This document shows positions 24,041 through 36,779 of a stretch of 64,000 nt of DNA, in pieces. Under the pieces are notes generated by a model. The model had not been told where the DNA came from. It saw only the letters and a program-made list of their open reading frames with translations, and did no database searches. Position 1 is the stretch's first letter, and each line of letters starts with the position of its first letter. Location of the stretch: the NCBI GenBank assembly GCA_026075535.2, contig AP026539.1:1178001-1242000 (forward strand), written 5' to 3'. The translations under genes and the position numbers were made by a program. This stretch comes from Tricholoma matsutake. Its lineage: Eukaryota > Basidiomycota > Agaricomycetes > Agaricales > Tricholomataceae.

Positions 24041-24383
24041 TCATTGTCAGCTGTTGCTATTTGATGGCAGACCATGGCTCCTGGAATTTCAAATTTGTCA
24101 GCCCATGCTTGATTGTGAAGGTATTTTATGACATGCCTTCCATGTTGCCATCATGTCTGGTGACCACATACAATCATGTTATTTTGTTGAGGTAAGCAAA
24201 ACATATCATAGACATTATAAAAAGGCTAATATAATCCTGTCTCCTAAGATCACCCCTTCCTTTCTGCCACATGCCTGTCAGCTACCAGGACACTGATAAC
24301 TCCTCACAGGGATTTATCCCTCTTCCCAAAGTCAAGAATATTCTTTTGAGTTACCCTCACATCATACTTCGTCATCACCCACC

Positions 24384-25149
24384 TTGGATGATGAGGGTTT
24401 CTTCAGCTCCCCTGCTGTGATTGGCCAACCTCATTCATGCTGCATGGATGTCCTCTCTCACACAAGCATGCCACCTATCCCAGCTATGACATGTAATATT
24501 ATGGGTCAAGATGTCAGCCTAGCTAATGTCAAGCACTTCTGTGACATGGTTGCAAACAAGCTCTGCTTGAGTGAAGATCAGCTTGGGGATCTTTGCAAAA
24601 TGATTGATGTGACTTACAAGTTCTTCACTCACCATGCTATACTGACACATCTTCTCCTCAGCTTGGTACCCACCTAGATCAAAGTGACCTTCAGCTGCGT
24701 ATATATCAGCAGGGGACAATGTACCAGATTCTCAATGGCCTGGAGTAGCAAAAGGTGGACTATGTAGCATTCAAGAACATCCTTAGTGCAGCTGAGACTC
24801 AACTGAATGCCAAGTCTACTTTGTCTCAAGCTCAACAGGTTCCGAGTTCTCAGTAATGAGAACAAGGTTTTGTCAGTATGAGTGAGTGCAGTGTCTCGTG
24901 CAATCTATTCTTGCCACAGCAATTCCCCTTTTGGGCAAACCAGGAAATTCTTTTGGGTGTTGTGTCAAGTGCCCCTTTTGGGCTCTGACTGAGAATGAGG
25001 TTTTAGTTGATATGAGCTTGAAAATGTCTCGGTGTGATCTATCAATCCAGAAATTGCTGAGGACTGGTGTAGTGGGCGGTTCAGGTGCCATCCGTAATGG
25101 GTATATGTATCGTGTTGCATGTCATGGTGAGTGGTGTGGTCATGTTTAA
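24384..25149 (+). pseudogene. Unrecognised ORFs downstream of the Plavaka-like copy
   Basis: Two frames with protein-like composition: 24384-24677 (ends in KLCLSEDQLGDLCKMI and continues after a break) and 24880-25149 (LGKPGNSFGCCVKCPFW). I do not recognise them. Their place after a Plavaka-like transposase suggests transposon-associated accessory genes, with introns not resolved. Confidence 0.3.
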
Positions 25150-25946
25150 TTTGAGTCTCAAGCTTCTAGCATGATTGTCTTGAGGTGTGAGTTGCATGTC
25201 AACCGAGCAAACTACACGTTAACATTCATGGCATGCAGCTACAGGTTTGTACAATATGATCTATTTTATGGATTGCTCGAATTGGGCCTTGTGTGATGGA
25301 CACATACAAGCCATAGTTTGTACCACTGAATAAAGGTAAATATAAGATGAGCAATGGATGAAATCTAATCTGACCTTTTGTCTTTCATTGTCATCATTTG
25401 TTTGGCAAACAAAAAGGTTCACTACACTGTCAAGGAGCTGCCCAACCTGAAATGGCAACGGGATGTTTTGCTGGCTTTTGTTTTCATATAACAGCATGAT
25501 GGTAGGACTGATGCCAGGCACTGTACTCCAACAGTTCACATGGGTGATGTCATCCAAGTTGCTTTCACACTGTCTGATGTGGCAGAGGTGTAAATTGGTC
25601 CCTGTGACTTATGATTTCACGCATTTCTTTGTCCAACACAGTTCTGAGCAGATTTGTAATTCGAGAGGAAAAAATATGAATGATAACTTACAAAACAGAA
25701 ACAGCCAATTCTTCTTTTAGTTGTGACAAAGCAGATGATGGTTTGACATTTGACTGAAGATTCTTTGCAGGGGGCAACACCAATTTGCTAACTTGTGAAT
25801 TAGCAAGTAATAACTGATTGGAGAAGGACAGAACTAACATTTTGGGCAAACTTGACATTGCAGTCTGTTGCTTCCTTTTCTTAGAGAATTTGGGGCTAAT
25901 TATTTATTTTCAATTTTTTGTTTAAGGTGCACATTCAATAAAACTT
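25150..25946. other. No gene identified
   Basis: Short frames only. The Helitron Rep (HUH nuclease) domain that would precede 25947 is not present here, so the Helitron is 5'-truncated or rearranged. Confidence 0.45.
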
Positions 25947-28076
25947 ATGAGGAATCACATCCTATCTCGCCTGAAACAAGCCTATATCAGTAACAAAAAG
26001 ACAGTGATAGCGAAAATTACCAATTATGTCACAAAGTCCAGTCTCAAGACCCATGTGATTTTTGATACAATCTGTGCAATGTTTCAGAAGAACCCTGACA
26101 TTATTGGTGGGAATGAGACCCAACAACAGAAGGCCAGGTGCTTGATGACAAAGATTGTTAACTCGTTAAGCACCAAGTTAGAACTAGGATCTCCCATGAT
26201 TTGCATGTATTTGTTGGGCCATCCAGACCATTATACCAGCCACAAGTTTGTAACATTTTATTGGCAGTCATACATTACCAACACCCACTCTGCCTGGATA
26301 ACAGGGCCACATGATGGAGCTGCCAGCCATCATCCTAATAGTACCTCAGCTAAAGTTACTCTTCTAAAGACAGCATCTGGGGTCATAGGCTTGTCTTGCA
26401 TTGATGATTATAGCTATTGCCCTACTGAGCTTGAACACCTCAGCCTATATGACTCAATAACAACTTGTACTAGAGAAAAAAAGAAAACACATCCAAGAAC
26501 CAAACACAAGCCATCCAATGCTTTCAACAACTATGATTCAGATAATACTCAGGAGCAAGAACAAGTCTCATATAAAGACTGGCACAATCATCACAATTCT
26601 AAATCTGTGCTGTTGGATTTTCTACCTGGCCACCCCTTGGCCACATCTCATGCATTGCATTATACACCCAGACATAGCACTCATGTTCCCAATTTTATTG
26701 GGCCTACCCTGCCCAGATCTGACCAAGGTGATAGGGACTATTATTGCAGTACAATGTTAAGTTTATTCAGACCATGGTGCGCAGGCCTGGATCTTAAGCA
26801 CCAGACCAAAATGTGGGAGGATGCATTTGATCTCTACTCTTTTAGCAAACAAGACAGTGAGGTGATGAAAAACTTCAACATAAGGTATGAACACTTAGAT
26901 GCTCAAGATGACTTTCATACCCAAATGAAAAAAGGGTCAGCTGTGTTATTGCCCTGGGCATATGAGATAAATACAGGACAGGACTTGGATCAAATTATGA
27001 TGGACGACTAGCTTTATGAACATCATGATGGAGCTGTATTAGAAGACATACAAATGTCCTCAATAATTGGCAAGAAAGAAGCCCATCAACAACATCTTAT
27101 GTCATCTGTCAGACGGATCATGACAGAGTGTGGCTGGACTCATCACAATGCATCTCTTCTACCAACAGACATAAATTTGCACCCCCAGTTGCCTACAATC
27201 TTTCAGAGCCCTGCTAGATGGAAAGCTCTAGTTACAAATAAACATGCTCAACTTTTGCAGGCCCACACACAACATTTGCAGTCACAAAAACAACCTTGCT
27301 TGGCCAACAGCTCTTTTTTTATACCTAATGATGTAAAAGTTATACACAAGGAATATCTGACACATTCTGTAAGAAACACCAAGTGGACTAAGGCAATTGA
27401 TTTTTTTTCACAAGCATTTGAACTAAATGATGAACAAGACTGCGCTTACCAAATTATTGTCAATCACTCCTGTAGTGATGCCCCAGACCAGTTGAAAATG
27501 TATTTGGGTGGTATGGCAGGAACAGGAAAAACACATGTTCTCCAAGCATTGTCACAATTTTTTAGCCATAAAAAAGAGGCCCACTGCTTTGTAGTGGTAG
27601 CTCCAACAGGAATTGTGGCTGCCCTCTTGAATGGCTCTACATATCATTATATGTTTGGCATTGAATCTGATGGGAGAAAAATAACCAATACACAAATGGC
27701 ACAAGTGAAGACAAGGCTGGAAGGGGTGGACTATATTTTTTTTGATGAACTCTCAATGTTATCATGCCAAGACATGTACAAGATCAGTGAGTGACTGGCC
27801 TGGACCAGCAACAATCTTGATGTTCCTTTCAGTGGACTGAACATGATTTTTGCAGGCGACTTTGCTCAGCTACCACCAGCAATCAGAAAAGAACATGGAT
27901 CTCTTTACAGTTGGTCAGTGAGGTGTGCTGCCAAATCTTTGCATGATCAGGAGGCTGCGATGGGCAAAGCTTTATGGCACCAAGTGACTACCATAGTAAT
28001 ATTGTGCAAAAATATGAGGCAACATCATGAGTCACTTGAAGACAGTGCCTTTCAAACTGCACTAGAAAACATGTGA
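25947..28076 (+). pseudogene. Helitron helicase, first part (Pif1-like), Rep domain missing
   Basis: One frame from 25947 to 28076 with stops at 27009-27011 (TAG), 27792-27794 (TGA) and 28074-28076 (TGA); at the last two CGA would restore Arg. The first 350 residues match the linker of fungal Helitron proteins (VIAKITNYVTKSSLK, SPMICMYLLGHPDHYT). Then comes the Pif1-type helicase: Walker A GMAGTGKTHV (27510), APTGIVAALLNGSTYH, Walker B FFDELSML (27744), GDFAQLPP (27858). Helitron helicases unwind DNA in rolling-circle transposition. The frame continues at 34282 after removal of the inserted CACTA element. Confidence 0.85.
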
Positions 28077-28135
28077 TATAAAGCATGCACATACTTGGAC
28101 ATCGCATTCTTGAAAAGTCACATCTCATGCAACAT

Positions 28136-28138
28136 TCA
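28136..28138. repeat. 3-bp target duplication, left (CACTA element)
   Basis: TCA here and TCA at 34279-34281 flank the inverted ends. Taking one copy out restores the Helitron frame exactly. Confidence 0.75.
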
Positions 28139-28559
28139 CACAATGGGCAAGCCTTGAGGCAGTTGATTTGTAGTTGATTTGTGTTTGACTCATGTTTGAC
28201 TGGTAGTTGTCATTTGTAGTGATGTAATATACTTTAGTAATAACAATTCATTTCATGAGTGACGTTGACACTGAATGTTTATCATCCAGTTCATGCCAAG
28301 TTCATGCTATAGTTTTAGCTGAAAACTTTATTCTGTACTTCAATAGACAATTTTATTATTTCTGATCAGAACTATGACACATTGCTGCCAGAGGTGTTGA
28401 GGGTGTCAACAACTCGACATGGTAAGTTCGGCAGGTTCTGATGCATCACGTGATCATGCTTGCAGCAATTTCGAGTTCCTTTGTTCTCGATGCATTCACA
28501 CATACTCATCTTCTGGCTTTACTGGATACCTGGACTCTTTATTCCATCATCTTCTATTG

Positions 28560-30160
28560 ACTCTGAAACTACAATGGATCCTCATGTGAGTTCTAGTTCA
28601 GGGGGGCTGGCCCATCTCAGGCTGGACTTGGCAAGCGCAAGCATTCTCTGAGCAACATGAACCCTGGTTCAAGAGCTTTGCAAACAAAGAAAGCCCACAA
28701 GGCCTTCGCAAAGCAACCCAAGAAGCCCAAGGAGCCTAGTGATCGGCACATGAGAAGGAGAGGTATCAAAGGAGGCTGAGAAGACAAAGGTGCACAGTCA
28801 TTGTATTCAAGCACTTTAAAGTCTAAATCACTTTCAGGCTGCATTTGAGCTTCATCTCCATGTCCTTTGGGGCTTACCACACCAGACTACTGTCCCCCCC
28901 CAAGGTCACAGAAGATGACAAAGTACCCTTCACCCGCTGCTTTACCTCTGAAGCACAGTTGCAGAACTCTGTCACAGCCAGTCTTGATGACAACTCAGCT
29001 AGCATTCAGGGCACCCAAATGAAAGTGTGCGAGCTCCTTAACTCTATCTCAGACTCAGTTGGGATTATTGCCAACAATATCAAGTGCATTCCAGAATCCC
29101 ATCTGTTGCTCATGTTCAGGTCAGTGGCATGCCTTGGGCTTCAACAGTGGGCACCTGATGTCTTGGGTAATGATCCAGAGTCTATGTATAATCTCCTTCA
29201 TGAGCACATTGCCCTCAAGACATTTGAGCAGGTCTCAGGTGCATTTTGATACTCTCACATGGGAATGAACCTGTCATGCATCAACAATTTTGCACTTATG
29301 CATAAACTTTATCAAAGCTTCATTTTCTCATATATGCATGGTATTGCCAAGTCAGAGGCAAAGAATCCAGGAAGTGTTGCAAAAGCAAAGCAGATGACTG
29401 GAGTATGGAAACGATGTAGTGTGGTATGTAATTCCTGGAATTCTGTATATGCCATTTGCAGATTGTATTTACTAATAAACCTTGATAGCTTGCTGATGGC
29501 AGGATGGATGTGTTCAGTGCACATGGTTTCAATAAACACATTGTGGCCTTGGCTAGAGAGAATGAGGCCCATTCGAATGATGAGTTGGCCGAAGGGAATG
29601 CTGAGTCAGTTGATGCAGTGTACCACATCAAGGAGAAGGAGGGACATTCAACAAAAGTTACTGCATTCTTTAGAATGGCTGATCAAGAGCCCAAGCAGAT
29701 GAATAGAAGCAAAAGAAGACACCTTAAGTTGGCCAATCTTTGTTTTTCTTTTTACATTTGACTGATCCTATTTATCTGTAGACTGGAGCAACGCTGTGAA
29801 GACCCCCCCATGCCAAAGTTATCTGAGCTCACTGCTCTCCCAAAGAAAGTCCCAATTGATTGGCTCCTATCTATTGGAACAATCTTTCTCTCTGTGAGTG
29901 TGCCCAATATGTCAAGAATGGTACTTATGTTGCTCTGCCACCTGCAGAGCTCTGTTCCAGCTGGGATGAGTGTGAGAAATGGAAGAGTATGCCAGAGAAG
30001 GAGTTTATGGCCAAATATGGTGATGAAGTGCAGGCAGAATACAAGCTACCTATGCCAGACAAATTGGAATGACTTGAGCAGCAGGATGATGAGGATGATG
30101 AAGATGAGCCAGATGTATCAGGTGAGGGCTCAGGTGATGAGGGCTCAGGTGATGAATGAG
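28560..30160 (+). pseudogene. Accessory protein gene of the CACTA element, unrecognised
   Basis: Several exons in this interval: a basic Lys/Arg-rich stretch near 28640-28780 (KKAHKAFAKQPKKPKEPS in one frame), an internal part at 28860-29249 (NSISDSVGIIANNIKCIP), 29280-29420 (YMHGIAKSEAKNPGS), 29500-29710, and 29860-30072 (CAQYVKNGTYVALPPAEL, then EKEFMAKYGDEVQAEY). A similar protein type is common beside transposons in Agaricomycetes, with no known function. CACTA elements of plants encode an accessory DNA-binding protein (TnpA) as well as the transposase; by position this could be the counterpart, but nothing in the sequence shows DNA binding except the basic N-terminus. Exon borders not settled; several frame breaks. 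Confidence 0.45.
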
Positions 30161-30868
30161 ATATGGGTGTTGTTTAATACATATTCTGGTTAATGGTGGT
30201 AATTGATTTACTTACCTCTTCATATTCATGCTTGCCAAGTCACTTAATGTATTTCAAGTTAATACCATCTTATCTATTTATCCAAAGCTATTGTTACAAT
30301 CTGAGACACATGAGAGACAGATGTAGGGCAAAATGGATGTGGGGAAAATCTACAACCTGATGAAAGACAACTGTTGTGATCCGAGACATGTGAGAGATAT
30401 GGATGTAGGGTAAGGCAGATAAAGGGAAAATCTATGACCTGACAAAAGACAACCGCACGAGTAGAGCGCAATATGCACACAGAGCGAGTGAGCCATGCAG
30501 CAACACACAAGGGTGGAACAGACTTAGCTTCAGTGAGCTGTGCCTCCCTGTGCTTATGCATGTCCATAACTTCAAGGGGTGTTGTGCACAAGATGAGCAA
30601 GCTAAGAACTAATGCATGGGATTATGAGTTGCAAGTTGGTGTTAATTGAGTGTGATTATCAGACTAAGGTGTTACAAACAATACTATAGACTTAAATATG
30701 CAGAAACAGAACATAGGTAGTATGCTAAAGATAGCACAGAACAGAATAAGGAAGTAGAAGCAGAACAAGATTTCAAGTTGGAAAGAAGTCAGAACAGGAA
30801 AATGAAGTGTAGAATGAAGGCATAATTGTGGTTAGAACAGCTATTTACACATTGCCAGGGATGCAAAA

Positions 30869-33800
30869 TTATTGGTGCCCTCTGTTGGGAGCCCAACATA
30901 CAACCAGGACCTTCCTGCCAATACCATAAGTGCCTGCTGGCCGCTGGACAGTTGTGACATGAGTGATAATATGGACAGGCTCAATAATACTAAGGTTGTT
31001 AGAGGGGAGTGCATCAACAATTCGTACCATAAATCCAGGGTGGTGTATGAATGGTGCCTGCCTCTCCTCTTGTGTAGATAGTGATTGATGTGAGCAGACT
31101 CTTATAAAGGTGTGCATTATTCCCTCCAGTGGAAGTCTCCAAATGTTTTGAATGAATCCTGTATCATGTGCCTGTGTCAATGGATTGTAGAACTTTATAG
31201 CACTGTTTTCTTTATGTGACTTTTCACAACTGAATGTGCACTCATCATGGTGCACCTGCAAAAGATGCTGGGCTTGTGGAGGGAGAATAATGGCATTTGG
31301 CAGATGGGGAAGATCAGAGTAAGCTCAGTAAGGTCTTCCTGTCTGGTGAAGATAATTAAGCAGATTGTTATAATCTACTTCAAGAAGGCAAGGTGCCTTT
31401 GCTAGAATATATGCCACTTCTGTAGGCTGGAGAGGTACTGGATGGTCATCCATGGCCATGTCTCCTGGCTCAAGAATATCACATAATTCTTTTAAATGAT
31501 CTTCACTGTGCAGTAAAGCATCTACATGTGCTTGACAACTCATCTGATGAAGCATTCTAAGATCTAAATCCCCTGATCTTGGTATTAGCTATCAATTTTT
31601 GAGCAAAATAATTGAAACACATATGGAGATGATAATTGGTGTTCATTTTTTGCAACTTTCCATTCATTTGTTCACCTGGAAACTCACTAAAAGAAGCCAA
31701 AGGACCCCAATATTTGAGAAGAGCACCATTATGCATTGCATAATGATGGTTTGGCTTGGATGGACAATGTGGAAAAAGTTGTTGAATAGCAGTTCAATAT
31801 TGAATATAATGCTGAGTATAGGCATCAGCATCAGCATTGGAGGTTTGATATGCAGCTACAATATTTGTCGCTACAACAACATGATAGAAGCAGTAGAAGT
31901 GCTGGTGGTGGAAATTTGTGGCAGTAGTCATGTACCAGAATTCAGTAATAATGAGGGGAAAGATACATGTGAAGAGGGTGAGATATTCCTGAGCTTTGAG
32001 CTTGCCATGGCTTGGTTCACCAAGATAGGTTGGTGGTCTTTGTATCCATGTTGAAAGAGTGATATCATGAATGCAATTTCTTATTGCTTGTAGCTCAGTT
32101 TCTGTGAAGCTAAAAGGCAAAGGGTCAACAGGAATATAGTTATCATCATCATCATCATAATTGAAGTCATATGCATAGGGATTTGTGTGGCTCTGTGTGG
32201 CTGTAGGTGTTGATGATGAGGATGACTCTGATAACTCAGAAGAAGATGGTGAGGGAGACATAGGTGGTGGTGTATGGTGCATTGCCATTGCAGCCTCAAG
32301 ATTATGTTTAGCTGCTTCTTGAAAAAGGTCATCCAATTCTTCAGCAGAATCTGATACATCTACCTCACTCCACTGCTCATCCTTTTCCACCTCTTTAACT
32401 TTTTGGCTTTCATCCTCATCCCGTCCAATTCCCCAGAGTGCATGAAGATGATGCTGTAAAACACCCTCAAGCCAGTTATGCATAAAACCTAGTACAACAT
32501 GTTTGACTGGATCCCAATATGGAAGATTATGCAGTGGAGTCCATCGCACACCAGTTGTCTTTTGCAGAGCATTTTGACCAGCTTTGGTGCTCTGATACAA
32601 CCATGCCTCTGCCTGTGCTTGCACCTGTGCACCATTACGGAGTTCCCAAGATTGAATATTGAGTTCCTCTAGCTGATCACTGGTGCAGAGGCAGAAAGAA
32701 CAGAACATTGTAGCACCATGTCCCAAAAAGCCAGTAGCCTTGCGACTTCCCTCAAGATCAGCAATCACAGGTGCAATCTTTGCTTTCACAGAGATGCCAT
32801 CAGGATGTCTAGATGTTGGCAAATTTTGGCCTGGTGCAGCACCATACTTGGCAACAGATTTAATAACAGGTTCAAGAAGATGAGAGATGGTTGTGGGGTC
32901 AGGAAGATGGGGGGGAGGTGTGAGACCAACAATAAATGTATTCTCAAATCAATACCGAAGATGAAAAGGTAAGTTCCAGCAATAAAGCAGGATTGCTCCA
33001 CAAGGCACTTTTTTGCCTATATATAAAATAAGCTGTGTCATAGTCTGTGCAGAATTTGTTAATAACTTACCAGCAATCTTGTTGGTATAAGGATTGAACC
33101 AATCAATATAGATTCCAAATATTAGATGATAAGGAGACTGTAGAAAACCCTGCAAGTCATCCCAAGCAGGACTATCCTGGATATCATTCATAGTGGCACC
33201 AAAGGCAGCTGGTATATGGTTTCTGTGGTGGTTGAAAGCCTCATGAAGGCTGTCTTCAATGACCTTGGAAGATCAAAAGAACTGAAGAAGGATTGTGTAG
33301 TGTATAGATGACATGGGACCCATTTAGGCCCATTTGGAGTATTCTGAGTTGTCCAGAGTTTTGTGTTACAGGATTGTGATCTTGGGGATGCCTTCCACTG
33401 ACATTGCCAAGGAATAGGATGAGAAAAGAGGGAAAAGCACTTGGGGCAGCATGCTGTCCAAATGATTTCTGGCTCTGAGCAGTGAAGCTGATATGCTGTA
33501 TGGACATCATGAGGAAGTTTGATGTTTCGAAGCTTGACATTGAGTCCAGATGATGAAAGAGCAACCTCAACAATAGAGAGAGTCACAGAAATAATAAGTT
33601 GAAGTCCTTGTAGAATTTTGTTGGTGATAGAATGACTCACACTAGCTCTATTGTGGAGCCAGATGACAAGGAGGCAGATCATAAGTACTGTAGAAAAGTT
33701 GATATCTGCATAATTACTATTAGTCTTGATCTAACAATAACAATGTAGCACTTACCTGTGGGAGAATTAGAAGCTCTAGAACACTTTGGTGATGGGCTTG

Positions 33801-33969
33801 GGGATGATGATTGCCGCTTCCCCTTTGCCAGTTGTGAAACAGGCCGTTTATCCTGTTTCTCATGCTTCAAATGGGTAGAACCATCAACATACTGTCCTGG
33901 CTGTTCAACACCATTGATGAAGATGGTTTTTGTGCTACAAATTGTGCAGTTACATATGACTGGAGGCAT
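30869..33969 (-). pseudogene. Tnp2-like transposase of the CACTA element
   Basis: Starts at 33969 (MPPVICNCTIC, with CxC and KHEKQDKRPV) and runs on the minus strand through 33682-33188, 33191-32949, 32822-31794 and 31555-30869. The main block (32822-31794) has GHGATMFCSFCLCTSDQ, LPYWDPVKHVVLGFMHNWLE and LSTWIQRPPTYLGEPSHGKL, typical of Tnp2-family transposases (DDE type). Later parts include ALLKYWGPLASFSEFPGEQ (about 31700) and INQ-type tail pieces near 31100. An Asp/Glu-rich, Ser-rich insert lies around 32200-32260. Some junctions are introns and one (about 31600) could be a frameshift. The gene may be near-intact but I could not prove an open frame across all exons. Confidence 0.7.
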
Positions 33970-34281
33970 GGTGAACTTGGTGAAGCCTCAGTGAAGGAAA
34001 AGAGGGGGAAAGAATGACAGCTATTTTGGACCATTTTAATAGAAACATCAAAATTGGTTGCTATTGTAACTGATGTACATCCTCTAACCATCCCATGCAA
34101 CAGTCTGATGCCTGTCACCATAGCCACTATCATGAACCTATTGATTTAAACAGATATTTGTTCATAAAAGGAAGCATCAATCCAAGTGCTCAATTTGGTA
34201 GGATTATGTAATAAGGTGCAAACTCTAGTCAACTACGAGTCAACCATGAGTCAACTGCCTCAGAACTTGCCCATTGTGTCA

Positions 34282-36555
34282 GGGGCACCCAAGCATCACA
34301 CAGTCTCAATTTAGAAATGTTTCAATCACAACTGCCCACAATGCCAAAAAAGATGAGATAAATCAGCTAGGCAGTAATAGGTTTGCAGCAGAAACTATGC
34401 AATGGTTGACTCACTTTGTATCACATGACACTATCGCCCATGATGAGCCTAATGATATAGACTATAAAAGACACCTGAAAGCACCTTATAAAGCTACAAA
34501 AAAAAGAAAAGACCTGCCACCTTTGGTGCAACAGGCCTTGTGGGCACAACCACCATGTGCAAACACCAAATTGATTCCAGGGTGCTTATCTTGTTGTATA
34601 GACATGCCAATATTGATCAGAGCAAATTCTGCAACAGAACTTTGCATTACCAAGGGTCAGGAAGCTGTTGTTCACTCATGGGACTACAGTGAGACAGCCA
34701 ATAGAAACAAAATACTAGACACCTTGTTGGTCAGACTAATTCATCCACCAACTGCAGTCCAGTTAGATGGCCTGCCACCAAATGTAGTTCCTCTGATTAA
34801 GACTACTGTTACAACCTGTTGTAGACTCCCTGATGACTCAAACATCATGGTCTCTTGAAGCCAGGTGGAGGTTTTACCAAACTTTGCAATGACAGACTAC
34901 TCTTCACAAGGCAAAACCCATGAAGAGAATGTGGTAGAGCTTGGCCACAGTGAATCTCACCAAGTGTACTACACTGCACTTTCAAGAAGCTCAACTGCAG
35001 CTGGAACACTTCTCTTGACAGGATTTCACCCACACAAAATCCAAGGAGGAGGATCTGGAGCACTAAGACAAGAATTCCATGAGCTGGAATTATTAGACAC
35101 AATCACCAAATTACAATGGGAGGAGCAACTCACAAAAGAGATGGCCTTACCCAATCAATGCAACACCTTGATTGCATTATTCCAAAAAGTAAAAGGACCT
35201 AACTTCATGCCACCCGCCATGCACAAGGCACTGCAATGGAGCACCCGAGACCCTTACTTAGAAGGCCCTCACATCCCTATAAATTGGAGAATTGTTGCCA
35301 CCACCAATCTAAAGAGAAAGTCGACTGTTGTTCCTGTCAACCTTCCTGAAAACCCTGCTAAAAAAATAAGACCCACAACAGCTAAGACTGTTGGAGCAGA
35401 CTATATATGCTGCACAGGGGAAGAGACAACACGTTCCTTACAACCTACCTGGGGTTTAGTTAGACTTACAGCTAGGGTTAGCAGAGGTAAGAACACTGTA
35501 TTCCTACTATGGTACAGGTTCTCCTTTATATACATAATATTAAGGATGTCACATGACTCGGGAATGTGTTTACCGCATGTATGCGCAGTAAGCGCAGTAA
35601 CATGCGTATGCTCCATGTATCGCCTCATGTATACATGTGTATGCTGCATGTATTGCCTCATGTATACAGCATGCATCAGGGATTAATTTCAACAAAGACA
35701 AAGCACATCTTGCAGACACTACCTGCCACAGAGCTTGGGCCCACCATGCTCCTCACCCAGCCACCCCAGCCTAGAGGGACAAAGTGGTCAAACAACAGCT
35801 GTGCTTATGACACTGTTGTCACAATCTTGTATAACACTTGGAAGGAACATCCAGACAATTACTCAGTAACTTGGCTAGAAACAAACAACAACCTTATGAT
35901 TGCTTTGATAAATGGCTTTCACAATCATGCCACTAACACACCAGTGAGCCACCAATGCTGTTCTTTGGAAGATGTTTGTGACCACATGAGATGAGCACTC
36001 AATAGAATCTCACTGGAGTTTGAGTTTGGTCAATTTGCAAGTGTGCACAACATTCTGGATTGCCTACTAACCCACAGATCAGATGTAACAATGTCAGTTT
36101 GGTGTTGCATAATACCACACCATACCACTGCGGTAGAGGCTCACTCTTGCTCATGTTTGATTACAATGCCACAGGCTGTCAGTGGTCTACACCTTCAAGC
36201 CCTGCTTGACAATTTTCAACAAGACCTTGAATTGGTGTGTCCTATTTGTCACAGTAGACAGATCAGACACACAGTATTTAAATGCCAACCTCCACTCCTT
36301 GCTTTTGAATGGGGGCTCCATCAACCAGGCCTCACAAACACCATTTGTATCACATCTGATACCGGCATAGCAACTTACTCTCTAAGAGGGATCATTTACT
36401 ATGCTGCAAACCATTTCACAGCACACTATTGCTCCAACACAGGACTCACTTGGTACCATGATGGCATGACAACCCTGTGCACCCTGACCTTGCAATCCTT
36501 GCAAGTGCCACAGATGACCACAGCTGTTGCAGCTGTATATTGCCGAATTACCTAG
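34282..36555 (+). pseudogene. Helitron helicase, second part, fused to a ubiquitin-protease-like (C19/C98-type) domain
   Basis: This continues the frame of 25947-28076. The helicase C-terminal motifs are here: TDYSSQGKTHEENV (about 34895) and VYYTALSRSS (34966). A TGA at 34856-34858 fits a former CGA. A solo LTR (35389-35694) interrupts it; one copy of the duplication removed, the frame runs on. Beyond it, NNSCAYDTVVTILYNTW (Cys codon at 35800-35802) and AANHFTAHY with YHDG (His at 36412-36414) match the Cys box and His box of USP-type peptidases. A CPICHSRQIRHTVFKC stretch lies between. TGA at 35992-35994 and the final stop at 36553-36555. The domain order helicase-peptidase is seen in the frame; deubiquitinating activity is inference. 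Confidence 0.75.
35389..35694. mobile_element. Solo LTR inserted in the Helitron gene
   Basis: 306 bp starting TGTTGGAGCAG and ending TTTCAACA, flanked by the 5-bp duplication AAGAC at 35384-35388 and 35695-35699. It contains GCATGT/CATGTATAC repeats (35577-35686). No similar LTR elsewhere in the window. Removal of the LTR and one duplication restores the Helitron frame. A solo LTR is left when the two LTRs of an element recombine. Confidence 0.85.
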
Positions 36556-36559
36556 GTAA

Positions 36560-36575
36560 CCCCCCCCCCCCCCCC
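36560..36575 (+). repeat. Run of 16 C
   Basis: Directly after the stop of the Helitron gene. Length in assemblies is often unreliable. Confidence 0.8.
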
Positions 36576-36779
36576 AACAACAAAGAACTCGGACCTGCCA
36601 TGCATCACACTGGCCCACCTCCCACAAGTATATCATCCCTTCGCTGTTCAATCTTCATGACTCCATCTTATACTATTCCAGGATAACCTTATGGTATATG
36701 CCAAGGATATCATGTTTGAGCCTAATTGGACCTCATATATGATCACATACATCACTCTTGAGGTGTGTACTGATATATT

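Larger units (their letters stand above)
28139..34278. mobile_element. Complete CACTA-type element inserted in the Helitron gene
   Basis: 6140 bp. The left end is CACAATGGGCAAG and the right end its exact inverse, extended imperfectly by TGAGGCAGTTGA. Sub-terminal repeats of GTTGACT/AGTCAAC type follow on both sides (28163-28208 and 34225-34256). A 3-bp duplication (TCA) flanks it. CAC ends with 3-bp duplications and a Tnp2-like transposase mark the CACTA (EnSpm) class. It carries two genes in convergent orientation: a plus-strand accessory gene and a minus-strand transposase. Confidence 0.85.

Noticed and set aside
25261..25557. Minus-strand 98-codon frame
   Set aside because: No known motif and overlaps plus-strand relics; not supported.
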